Source: Nitrosomonas sp. (GTDB lineage: Bacteria > Pseudomonadota > Gammaproteobacteria > Burkholderiales > Nitrosomonadaceae). Taken from it: 8,342 bases of DNA. The stretch is from positions 1 to 8,342 of the forward strand of contig JAOULU010000060.1 of assembly GCA_029881855.1 (NCBI GenBank), in the 5' to 3' direction. How positions within the stretch are numbered: the first letter of the stretch is position 1; the number at the start of each line of letters is the position of its first letter. Shown piece by piece: positions 1 through 6,880 of the stretch. Made by a program: the position numbers and the translations under genes. A model generated the notes under the pieces. That model saw nothing but the letters and a program-made list of their open reading frames with translations. It had not been told where the DNA came from and searched no databases.

Positions 1-1286
1 AACAAATTGAACATTTACTACTTTCATGGGTCATGGCAGCAGATTATGAAAAAAAACAATTGGGTCTGTTTTTTTTAGGTCTGGATAAATTCAAGAATGT
101 GAATAGCACTATTGGGCACGAACTGGCAGACAATACCCTGAAATTAGTGGCCGATAGACTCAAAACACTTGAAAGTGATCATTTGGTTGTTACCAGATTC
201 TCAGGTGACAAATTTGTTGTACTTGCAAAGCAGCTTGATGGTATTGATGATGCTAATATGGTGGCCAATCAACTCAAGAGTTTGTTTACCGAACCTTTTT
301 TGATTGATCAACATGAATTCTTTATTACAACAAGTATTGGCATCACACTTTACCCACAAATGCATAGCGACAAAAAGCAATTGGTGAAAGATGCTGAGTC
401 CGCCATGTTCCAAGCTAAGAGTCTAGGGCGTAATCGACATGAATATTATCGTGAAGAAATTGGCAAAAACTTCAGTAGGAAACTAAATCTCGAAACCTAC
501 CTACACAAGGCACTGGATAATAATGAATTTGAGGTCTATTACCAACCACAGATATCTGTTCTGAATCGTCGTATTGTTGGTATGGAAGCGCTAATTCGCT
601 GGAATCATCCAAAATTGGGGCTGGTATCTCCAAATGATTTTATCCCCATTGCAGAAGAAACCGGCATGATAGTACCGATAGGGTCCTGGGTAATGGAGAC
701 TGCTGCAAGGCAAACCGCGCTTTGGTGTAAAAAAGGTTATGGTCTACTTCGTGTAGGTGTCAATTTATCGGCTAAACAATTTCAAGATAAAGATCTTGCA
801 AAAGAGGTTATTGATGTCATTGAAAAAACAGGGATTATGCCACCAAGTTTAGATTTAGAAATTACAGAATCATCTGTAATGAGTGATATCAGTCGCACAA
901 TATCTGTACTTCATCAAATCAATGAAATAGGTGTGCAAATTTCAATGGATGATTTTGGAACAGGGTACTCATCCCTCAGCTATCTGCAACAAATGCCACT
1001 ACACACACTCAAGATTGACCGTGCTTTTATAAAAGATATTCAACCTGATGGAACCAATGGCGAAATTTCCAAAGTGATTATTGCAATGTGTCATACCCTG
1101 GGACTTAATGTAATTGCTGAAGGTGTAGAAACTGAAGAGCAAATGCAGTTTCTTAAAATGCATGAATGCAATGAAGCACAAGGCTATTTTATCAGTCGAC
1201 CAGTACCCGCTATTGAAATGGAGAAACTTTTGTGCGCCAACACTAATCCAACCAAAAAAAATAAAATGGAAGATCTCATCTTTTAA
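1..1286 (+). CDS. GGDEF/EAL c-di-GMP phosphodiesterase, 5'-partial
   Basis: This is the C-terminal part of a cyclic-di-GMP signalling protein. The frame is open from base 3 with no stop, so the ATG at 33 is probably internal and the sensory N-terminus lies outside the window. Counting from that ATG (417 aa), residues 1-140 are a GGDEF domain whose signature reads SGDKF (57-61); the catalytic Gly and Glu are changed, so cyclase activity is unlikely. No RxxD inhibitory site is seen upstream of it. Residues about 155-400 are an EAL domain with the full set expected of an active phosphodiesterase: E185 (in EALIRW), N244, E276, D306/D307, K327, E363 and Q383, with spacing matching known active EAL enzymes. 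It should hydrolyse c-di-GMP to pGpG, with the GGDEF half perhaps acting as a GTP-binding regulatory module. It converges on the minus-strand operon, with 38 bp between stops and no clear terminator hairpin. The family is certain; activity is inferred. Confidence 0.93.
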   Translation, partial: QIEHLLLSWVMAADYEKKQLGLFFLGLDKFKNVNSTIGHELADNTLKLVADRLKTLESDHLVVTRFSGDKFVVLAKQLDGIDDANMVANQLKSLFTEPFLIDQHEFFITTSIGITLYPQMHSDKKQLVKDAESAMFQAKSLGRNRHEYYREEIGKNFSRKLNLETYLHKALDNNEFEVYYQPQISVLNRRIVGMEALIRWNHPKLGLVSPNDFIPIAEETGMIVPIGSWVMETAARQTALWCKKGYGLLRVGVNLSAKQFQDKDLAKEVIDVIEKTGIMPPSLDLEITESSVMSDISRTISVLHQINEIGVQISMDDFGTGYSSLSYLQQMPLHTLKIDRAFIKDIQPDGTNGEISKVIIAMCHTLGLNVIAEGVETEEQMQFLKMHECNEAQGYFISRPVPAIEMEKLLCANTNPTKKNKMEDLIF

Positions 1287-1324
1287 TACATTGTACCAAC
1301 CCAAACCTTAACTGTCCTTTTCCC

Positions 1325-3460
1325 CTACATTGCCCGCCGCTTAGCATGATATTTCTCCACCCATTTCAACAATGATTGCGGCGCATGAGCACGCTTCCAT
1401 TCTCCCGCCGCGTATTTATTGGCTTCTGACCAGGTTGGATAAGTGTGAATCGTACCGAGAATCTTGTTCAAGCCCAAACCATGTTTCATCGCCAACACAA
1501 ACTCCGCCAATAAATCACTGGCATGCTTCCCAACAATCGTAACGCCTAGAATCCGGTCTTTACCAGGTACAGTCAACACCTTAACAAAACCATGTGCGGC
1601 TTCATCGGCAATGGCACGATCTAAATCATCCAAACTATAACGTACCACTTCATACGCAATACTACGTACTTTTGCTTCATCTTCTGACAACCCCACACGG
1701 GCAACCTCTGGATCAGTAAAGGTTGCCCAGGGAATCACTGAATAATCGACCTTAAATCGCTTAAAGTCACCAAACAGGGCATTGACCGACGCATACCAAG
1801 CTTGATGCGCTGCCGTATGGGTAAATTGATAAGGACCAGCTACATCACCACAGGCATAAATATTAGGATAAATTGTTTGCAACTTCGCATTGGTTTCAAT
1901 CGTGCGTTTTGAGGAAATCGGGATGCCGAGCTCTTCTAATCCAAAGCCTTCCGTACGTGGCGCCCTACCGACAGCACATAATAATGCATCAAAAACCAGT
2001 TGAGTTTCATTACCAGCTTGATCTTGCACAACGAGAAACTGCTTATCGCCCTCTTTTTCACAGCGAACAGCTTTGGTTTGGGTCAGAACCTGCACGCCAT
2101 CTTCTTGCAATGCCGTTTTGACCAATATTGCCGCATCGGAATCTTCCCGTTGCATCAATTCACCCATTTCTACTTGCATAACTTGACAACCAAGGCGGGC
2201 AAACGCCTGGGACAATTCACAACCAATGGGGCCGCCACCCAGCACCACCAGTTTTTCAGGGCGTTTGGTCAAGCTCCAAATAGTGTCAGAAGTGTAATAA
2301 CACACATCTTCCAATCCTGGAATTTTGGGTATTGCTGGACTGGCACCCGTTGCAATTACAATGGCACGTGTCGTGAGTGTTTGGCCATTGACTTCCACTG
2401 ACCAGGGCGAGGTAATACGGGCTTTACCTTCCAGCACTTCCACACCGAGTTTGGTGTATCGTTTGACTGAATCATGCGGCTCTACCGTTTTGACCACCCG
2501 GCTAACACGCGCCATGACATCAGAGAATTCATAATCGACCTGAGCCTGCGTCATCCCTAGTGATTTTGAGTTTTTTGCCTGTTTCAGAAAAGAAGCTGAA
2601 CGAATCAACGCCTTGGATGGCACACAGCCATAATTGAGGCAATCACCACCCATTTTGTGGCCTTCAATTAGCGTTACCTTAGCACGGGTGACCGCTGCAA
2701 TATAAGCGGTTACCAACCCGGCAGCGCCGCCACCAATAACGATTAGATTGCGGTCAAATTGTTTGGGTTTTGTCCAATTCTCATAAAGTCGGCGTGTTTT
2801 AACCAACCCAATACCCCAACGCGCCAACCACGGAAAGATCGCCAATAAAACAAATGATGCGATTAACGCGGGAGATAAAATATCTGACAGGCTGCTGATT
2901 GATGCCAATTGCGTACCTGCATTCACATACACTGAACTACCAGCAAACATACCCACCAGGCTAGCCCAAAAAAATGTGCTGCTACGGATAGTGGTCAGCC
3001 CCATTAACAAATTGATCAAAAAAAATGGAAAAGCAGGTACTAGGCGTAACGAAAATAAATAAAATGCTCCATCCCGTTCCAGACCTTTATTAATGGTTTC
3101 CAAACGGTCCCCGAAACGACGCTGCACACTATCACGCAACACATAACGAGCCACCCAAAAGGCCAATGTTGCACCTATGGTGGCAGAAACCAAAACAACC
3201 GGCACACCAATCCATAGTCCAAACATGGCACCACCAGCCAACGTCATAATCGTCGCACCTGGCAAGGACAATGCGGCCATGACAATATAAGTGATGGAAT
3301 AAATACCAATAATATAAAATGGTTCCGCTTGGTAGGCTTGCTGCAATGCAGTATGGCTGGATTTGAGCGCTTCAAGACTAAAAAACCTGTCCAAATTAAG
3401 GGCAAAAAACAACCCAAACAACAGGCCAATCAGTATGAGTACCCACCAGCGTTTTTTCAC
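1325..3460 (-). CDS. TVP38/TMEM64 membrane domain fused to MerA-like FAD/NAD(P) disulfide oxidoreductase
   Basis: A 711-aa two-part protein, last gene of the operon. Residues 1-220 form a DedA/TVP38-type membrane domain with hydrophobic segments near 5-22, 47-68, 72-104, 135-155, 163-180 and 196-217, and family motifs LPGATIMTLAGGAMFG (66-81) and RLVPAFPFF (139-147). Residues about 236-700 form a class I pyridine nucleotide-disulfide oxidoreductase: FAD site GGGAAG (243-248), redox-active C274-x4-C279, NAD(P)H site GGGPIG (408-413), second FAD site ACGD (536-539) and a dimerisation domain ending TYPTWSE (673-679). Where dihydrolipoamide dehydrogenase has a catalytic His, this protein has Y674, as MerA does. 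Y388 also aligns with the other MerA substrate Tyr. MerA's HMA domain and C-terminal Cys pair are absent, so it is not a standard mercuric reductase. The start is GTG, supported by AAAGGA 8 nt upstream. It probably uses NAD(P)H to reduce a disulfide or metal(loid) substrate at the inner membrane. The substrate is unknown. Confidence 0.93.
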   Translation of the reverse strand: MKKRWWVLILIGLLFGLFFALNLDRFFSLEALKSSHTALQQAYQAEPFYIIGIYSITYIVMAALSLPGATIMTLAGGAMFGLWIGVPVVLVSATIGATLAFWVARYVLRDSVQRRFGDRLETINKGLERDGAFYLFSLRLVPAFPFFLINLLMGLTTIRSSTFFWASLVGMFAGSSVYVNAGTQLASISSLSDILSPALIASFVLLAIFPWLARWGIGLVKTRRLYENWTKPKQFDRNLIVIGGGAAGLVTAYIAAVTRAKVTLIEGHKMGGDCLNYGCVPSKALIRSASFLKQAKNSKSLGMTQAQVDYEFSDVMARVSRVVKTVEPHDSVKRYTKLGVEVLEGKARITSPWSVEVNGQTLTTRAIVIATGASPAIPKIPGLEDVCYYTSDTIWSLTKRPEKLVVLGGGPIGCELSQAFARLGCQVMQVEMGELMQREDSDAAILVKTALQEDGVQVLTQTKAVRCEKEGDKQFLVVQDQAGNETQLVFDALLCAVGRAPRTEGFGLEELGIPISSKRTIETNAKLQTIYPNIYACGDVAGPYQFTHTAAHQAWYASVNALFGDFKRFKVDYSVIPWATFTDPEVARVGLSEDEAKVRSIAYEVVRYSLDDLDRAIADEAAHGFVKVLTVPGKDRILGVTIVGKHASDLLAEFVLAMKHGLGLNKILGTIHTYPTWSEANKYAAGEWKRAHAPQSLLKWVEKYHAKRRAM

Positions 3461-3468
3461 TTTATTTT

Positions 3469-3474
3469 TCCTTT
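3469..3474 (-). promoter_or_regulatory. Ribosome binding site of the TVP38/oxidoreductase fusion
   Basis: On the minus strand AAAGGA lies 8 nt before the GTG at 3460-3458 and overlaps the TAA stop (3475-3473) of the radical SAM gene. It supports the GTG as the start and implies that translation of the two genes is coupled. Confidence 0.7.
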
Positions 3475-4417
3475 ATTTCATCTCACTACACGACGCACCA
3501 AATTTAAAACAGCTATAACAACGATGGTGTTTCATACTCACCGGCACTTGCAAGCTTTCAGTCAAGTTGTCACTTAAAGCATAGTCTACGTCATCATCCA
3601 CCAGCGTACAGGCATACACTTTGCATTGATTATCACTTTTAACAACCATACGGCTAAACGCACACATAAACTCACGACGCGACGAATCCGTCTGGTAATC
3701 CACCATACAACTTCGAGTAATTTGCGGTGCAGTCACTTCAGCACCCGGTGGATGAAATTCCGGAAATTCGATACGCGGTAAATCTGCAGGCAAACCTGCC
3801 TTACGGAACACTTCGGCAAAGGATTGAGATACCACTTCCTTACTAAAATCCGGTAAAATTTGGTTAGCGATTGATAGCGTAAAACCCATGTCATACAATC
3901 CACGTAAACCTTGTAAAGCCTCTACATACGCACCTTTACCTCGTCCATCATCGTGCCGAGAAGCCTCAAAGTGATCTAGACTGACACGAAAATGCAGCGC
4001 ATTCGCACAATCACGCAATGCTTTAATTTGATGTAAACGCATAATTAATGGCTCCGTGGCATTGGTCAACACCAAGCAAGGACGGTGCTTTAGCGCATAA
4101 TCCAGAATTCGCACGATATCTTTATTAACAAAAGGCTCGCCACCGGTAAAAGAAAATTGCTTTACACCTAACGCTAAAGCCTCATCAATAAAGGCTTTAG
4201 CGTCATCAAAACGCATTAATTGCAAACGATTATCGCCTGGTTTTGAGCCTTCTAGACAAAAAGGACATGCCAAATTACAGGCTGTTCCCGTGTGAAACCA
4301 AAGCTCTTCTAATGCATGGGATTGGATAAAGCCACGTGACTCACCTTCTGGCGTGATAAACCATTGTTCTGATCGTGCAGGTTGTTCACTTGGATCAGGC
4401 GCAACTCTGGCATCCAT
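3473..4417 (-). CDS. Radical SAM protein with SPASM/twitch-like Cys-rich C-terminus, arsenosugar-type operon
   Basis: A 314-aa radical SAM enzyme. The [4Fe-4S]/SAM site is C47-x3-C51-x2-C54 (ACNLACPFC) and the SAM amino-group motif is GGEP at 92-95. The C-terminal third is cysteine-rich: C237, C252, C265-x4-C270, then C300-x2-C303-x6-C310. C252-x12-(C265)-x4-C270 resembles the first part of a SPASM/twitch motif with its usual Gly replaced by Cys, so at least one auxiliary iron-sulfur cluster is likely. I chose the ATG at 4417, 2 bp after the arsM stop, with AGGTGGG about 11 nt upstream. A GTG at 4429 would add four residues but has a poorly placed ribosome site. Its position directly after arsM, with arsenosugar-type transferases upstream, suggests it uses a radical to build an As-C bond or process a methylated arsenical, as ArsS does. 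It does not look like canonical ArsS, so the function is inferred. A peptide-modifying role is an alternative, but no precursor peptide gene is evident nearby. Confidence 0.88.
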   Translation of the reverse strand: MDARVAPDPSEQPARSEQWFITPEGESRGFIQSHALEELWFHTGTACNLACPFCLEGSKPGDNRLQLMRFDDAKAFIDEALALGVKQFSFTGGEPFVNKDIVRILDYALKHRPCLVLTNATEPLIMRLHQIKALRDCANALHFRVSLDHFEASRHDDGRGKGAYVEALQGLRGLYDMGFTLSIANQILPDFSKEVVSQSFAEVFRKAGLPADLPRIEFPEFHPPGAEVTAPQITRSCMVDYQTDSSRREFMCAFSRMVVKSDNQCKVYACTLVDDDVDYALSDNLTESLQVPVSMKHHRCYSCFKFGASCSEMK

Positions 4418-4419
4418 TA

Positions 4420-5466
4420 TTAACAGCACCCACCTGACTGCTCATTACGTGCTGCATCATCAAAAGGAATCCCCATACCACAACCTGGGAAAATGCCAAA
4501 GTGCTGGTTGAAGTTACCATAAAAATCAAAGTGTTCTATGAAACGGGTATCATGCAACATACGCCAGGTATTGCCACAAACCGGAAATTGCTTACCCGTT
4601 TCAATAAAATGGTGTTTATCTAAATTAAAGGCATGCGGATGATGTGGGATGGTGCCACGATAGACTACTGACTGGCCATGATCTTCACAAGCCAGTTCCA
4701 ACTCGGGCAATTTAAACAAGCGGTATGTAGCCGAATAAAACTTGATGTTGCCAATCTTTTGGATTATCTCTGCATTATCAATAGTTATTGGACGGTCATC
4801 AATCAAACGTGGATCAGTAAATCCATGAGTACGTGCCAATGGTACAAAGTCATTCCAATACAAAGCACCACTCAAACATTCGCCATAAAGGACTGGGTCT
4901 TGTGTTAGCACCACAGGAATACGTCGATCACTGTAGACATCAGAAAAATACAATTCGCCACCAGGCTTTAACACTCGATAGGCCTCACGTAAGACGGCGG
5001 ATTTATCCGGTGCCAAATTAATCACGCAATTGGATACAATCATGTCAACACTGTTATCGGCCAAATTGAGCTCATCTAACCGCTCGATATAGCCATGTAA
5101 AAAACGTACATTGCTGCGTTTATAACCGAAAGCTTTCTGATGAAATTTTTCATGTTTACGGGCAACAGCCAATTGTTCTTCTGTCATATCTACCCCAATG
5201 ACCTGCCCCTTCTCACCGACCAACTGAGATAACACATAAACATCACGTCCCGCACCACAACCCAAATCAAGTATTGTCATACCTTCTAACAATTCTGGCA
5301 AAACCAATCCACAGCCATAATAGCGCGTCATGACTTCGTCATGAACCTGTGCCAACAATGGTTTTACAAAATCAGGAATACCTGCATCAGTACAACAAGC
5401 GTTTGTTTGCAAATCGTCAGAGCAGGAAAGTGTTTCACCATAATATTTTTGAACTGTCTCTTGCAT
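4420..5466 (-). CDS. arsM: Arsenite S-adenosylmethionine methyltransferase
   Basis: A 348-aa cytosolic methyltransferase that transfers methyl groups from SAM to trivalent arsenic. Residues about 60-185 are a Rossmann methyltransferase core with SAM motif DLGCGAGRD (67-75) and acidic GVD at 91-93. The As(III)-binding cysteines are recognisable: C24/C25 (in TNACC), C52 (in YYGCG), C147 (in SNCVINL) and C197 (in GECLSGAL). The C52-C24, C197-C147 and overall spacing agree with the four conserved cysteines of characterised algal ArsM. A C-terminal domain (about 240-348) carries C260, C297, C329 and a terminal GGCC, a possible further arsenical or metal site. The start ATG has AAGGA 5 nt upstream. 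The stop is 2 bp before the radical SAM ATG, which implies coupled translation. A TATAAT in the 54-bp gap upstream may give arsM and the two genes after it their own promoter. Confidence in the ArsM assignment is high; product identity (mono-, di- or trimethyl) cannot be read from sequence. Confidence 0.94.
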   Translation of the reverse strand: MQETVQKYYGETLSCSDDLQTNACCTDAGIPDFVKPLLAQVHDEVMTRYYGCGLVLPELLEGMTILDLGCGAGRDVYVLSQLVGEKGQVIGVDMTEEQLAVARKHEKFHQKAFGYKRSNVRFLHGYIERLDELNLADNSVDMIVSNCVINLAPDKSAVLREAYRVLKPGGELYFSDVYSDRRIPVVLTQDPVLYGECLSGALYWNDFVPLARTHGFTDPRLIDDRPITIDNAEIIQKIGNIKFYSATYRLFKLPELELACEDHGQSVVYRGTIPHHPHAFNLDKHHFIETGKQFPVCGNTWRMLHDTRFIEHFDFYGNFNQHFGIFPGCGMGIPFDDAARNEQSGGCC

Positions 5467-5482
5467 GATTTTCCTTAGAATA

Positions 5483-5506
5483 AATTGTTTACTTTCTTTT
5501 ACAATT
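5483..5506. repeat. Short inverted repeat in the arsM leader, possible operator
   Basis: AATTGT (5483-5488) and ACAATT (5501-5506) form a 6-bp dyad with a 12-bp spacer, overlapping the candidate -10 box and sitting between it and the arsM ribosome site. A repressor bound here would block transcription of arsM. The arms are short and AT-rich, so chance is a real alternative, and the sequence does not let me assign it to a regulator family. Confidence 0.25.
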
Positions 5507-5509
5507 ATA
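5504..5509 (-). promoter_or_regulatory. Candidate -10 box of an internal promoter before arsM
   Basis: The minus strand reads TATAAT, a perfect sigma-70 -10 hexamer, starting 38 nt upstream of the arsM ATG. The hexamer expected 17 bp further upstream (CGTTAT, inside the glycosyltransferase end) is a poor -35 match, so any promoter may need an activator. AT-rich DNA yields such hits by chance; treat as a candidate only. Confidence 0.3.
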
Positions 5510-5520
5510 AATGAAGCGGC

Positions 5521-6195
5521 CTAGCGATAACGTTCGGCCAACTCTTTGGGTGTAATACCACGCGCAAAATTTAATGCCAGCTTACGATTATGCCAAGTAC
5601 GCCGCCACCATCCATCTTGCTGCCAACGACGCGGATTAACAAAAATTGGTTCAGATAGCGCTGTAAATCTCCCCAATTGTCGTATCTTACGCACCAATCT
5701 TACTTCTTCAAATAATGGCCAAGGCGCATGGCCATCTACCTGACGATAGGTTTCACACAAAACAAAAATTCCTTGATCGCCATAAGGCACACCGATACGA
5801 CACCGCACAGCAATAGCAGGCTCTAAAATAACAGCAGGCCATGCACGTGGCGCATCAAAACAAAAACGAAAATAACCACCAATTGCACCATGCTCAATAG
5901 CACGCCTCATTGCAGTATACGAATTGGGAGACAATCTTGTATCAGCATGTATAAACCAAAGGACATCACCTTGTGCACAAGTAGCACCGCTTAACAATTG
6001 CTGTCCTCTACAAGGCTCACTGGCTAACCATCGTACTTGGTATTGATTACAAATCAAGCGACAATGCTCACTAACTGCACCATCAACCACAATAACTTCA
6101 TAGGGCTTAGATGGTAAAGATTGTAGTTGTTCAAGTAATTGAATCAAATTTTCCTCATCACGATAACAAGGAATAATGACGCTGAAATTATGCAT
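5521..6195 (-). CDS. TIGR04283-type family 2 glycosyltransferase (arsenosugar-associated transferase 2)
   Basis: A 224-aa GT-A fold glycosyltransferase without signal peptide or membrane segment. The N-terminus FSVIIPCYRDEENL (4-17) is the typical nucleotide-sugar binding strand, followed by VIVVDGA (34-40), the metal/nucleotide motif HADT (83-86), YGDQGIFV (138-145), the acceptor-side FEEVRLVRKIRQLGR (162-176), and an RRW...WWRRTWHNR tail (189-204). This motif order and short length match the TIGR04283 family, known as transferase 2 of radical SAM/selenodomain (arsenosugar) loci. It would transfer a sugar to an acceptor made by the neighbouring enzymes; donor and acceptor are unknown. Its ATG overlaps the last 8 bp of the preceding gene (ATGCATAA), so translation is probably coupled, as no good ribosome site is visible. 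Family assignment is strong from motifs; the link to an organoarsenical product is by context. Confidence 0.9.
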   Translation of the reverse strand: MHNFSVIIPCYRDEENLIQLLEQLQSLPSKPYEVIVVDGAVSEHCRLICNQYQVRWLASEPCRGQQLLSGATCAQGDVLWFIHADTRLSPNSYTAMRRAIEHGAIGGYFRFCFDAPRAWPAVILEPAIAVRCRIGVPYGDQGIFVLCETYRQVDGHAPWPLFEEVRLVRKIRQLGRFTALSEPIFVNPRRWQQDGWWRRTWHNRKLALNFARGITPKELAERYR

Positions 6196-6880
6196 TGTCA
6201 GTTTGTGGCATCATAGCAATAATATCGCAAACTAATTGATACAGTGCACAACGCGCTGGGCGCGTATCTAAAATTAATTGTTCCTTTAATTTAATAAAAT
6301 CGTCCGCTTCATCGACATCATAGCCTTGCCGCAATGACACTACATCATGCCCCGCTACGTGACAACTACGGACCAAAGCTTTGCCTAATTCTGCTGTACT
6401 CCAAGGCAAATCAGATAATTCAGGCCATCCGATACGACTTGCCATAAGCACTACTCCCCCATCAACTGCCGGAATTAACACAGTATCATGTTGCTGCAAG
6501 GATTCCTTAACCGCAACGTAATCTATTGCCTCTAAACCGGGTGCATCACTACCTATAAACACTAATTGTCGCATTCCTTTCTTACGCAATGTCTGATCTA
6601 GTATATTTAATCGCCGCCCTAGATTTCCTTGTGCTTGGGGTAGAATAGTCACAGGTGAAGGAATCTGACTCGATAAGGCCTGCCCCCATTCATAATCTAG
6701 CGGTTCTGCAGGCGCAATAACAATCGGACCAGACCAGTTACAAGCATCTTCTATTGCACAAGCAAGCAATGCCTCTGCTACACGCAGTGTCAATTCATTG
6801 CCAAGACTTGCAGCAAGTCTTTGTTTTCCAAATCCTAACTTAGGCCTTTTGCATACCAGAACCAATCCGGTTTCCATCAT
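6188..6880 (-). CDS. DUF2064/TIGR04282-type nucleotidyltransferase-like protein (arsenosugar-associated transferase 1)
   Basis: A 230-aa soluble protein and first gene of the five-gene block. It has the CofC/GT-A-like layout of DUF2064: VLVCKRPKLGFGKQRLA (7-22, a basic P-loop-like nucleotide-binding segment), QGNLGRRL (84-91), FIGSDAPGL (108-116) with D112 as likely metal ligand, IPAVDGG (136-142), LPWSTAEL (158-165) and DVDEADD (188-194). These match TIGR04282, known as transferase 1 of radical SAM/selenodomain loci and usually found next to TIGR04283 proteins, as here. It may activate a sugar or phosphorylated acceptor with a nucleotide for the following glycosyltransferase; no member of exactly this type is known to me to have a proven reaction. 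The usual Tyr after DGG (DGGY) is Val here, and the family's usual GSDCP reads GSDAP. Two tandem ATG codons (6880 and 6877) could start it and neither has a clear ribosome binding site. Confidence 0.88.
   Translation of the reverse strand: MMETGLVLVCKRPKLGFGKQRLAASLGNELTLRVAEALLACAIEDACNWSGPIVIAPAEPLDYEWGQALSSQIPSPVTILPQAQGNLGRRLNILDQTLRKKGMRQLVFIGSDAPGLEAIDYVAVKESLQQHDTVLIPAVDGGVVLMASRIGWPELSDLPWSTAELGKALVRSCHVAGHDVVSLRQGYDVDEADDFIKLKEQLILDTRPARCALYQLVCDIIAMMPQTDNA

Noticed and set aside
1287..1324. Bidirectional terminator between the converging genes
   Set aside because: The 38-bp gap has no stem of useful length followed by a T-run on either strand.
1873..2534. Several plus-strand ORFs of 69-133 codons inside the flavoprotein gene
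   Set aside because: They lie antisense to a clear, motif-rich coding region and have no recognisable domain content.
1325..3460. Naming the flavoprotein a mercuric reductase (MerA)
   Set aside because: It lacks the N-terminal HMA domain and the C-terminal vicinal cysteines needed to receive Hg(II), and no other mer gene is present.
3473..4417. Naming the radical SAM gene arsS
   Set aside because: Position and neighbours fit, but the C-terminal cysteine pattern does not match my knowledge of ArsS, so the symbol was withheld.
4678..5021. Plus-strand ORFs opposite arsM
   Set aside because: Antisense shadows of a conserved methyltransferase, without protein family features.
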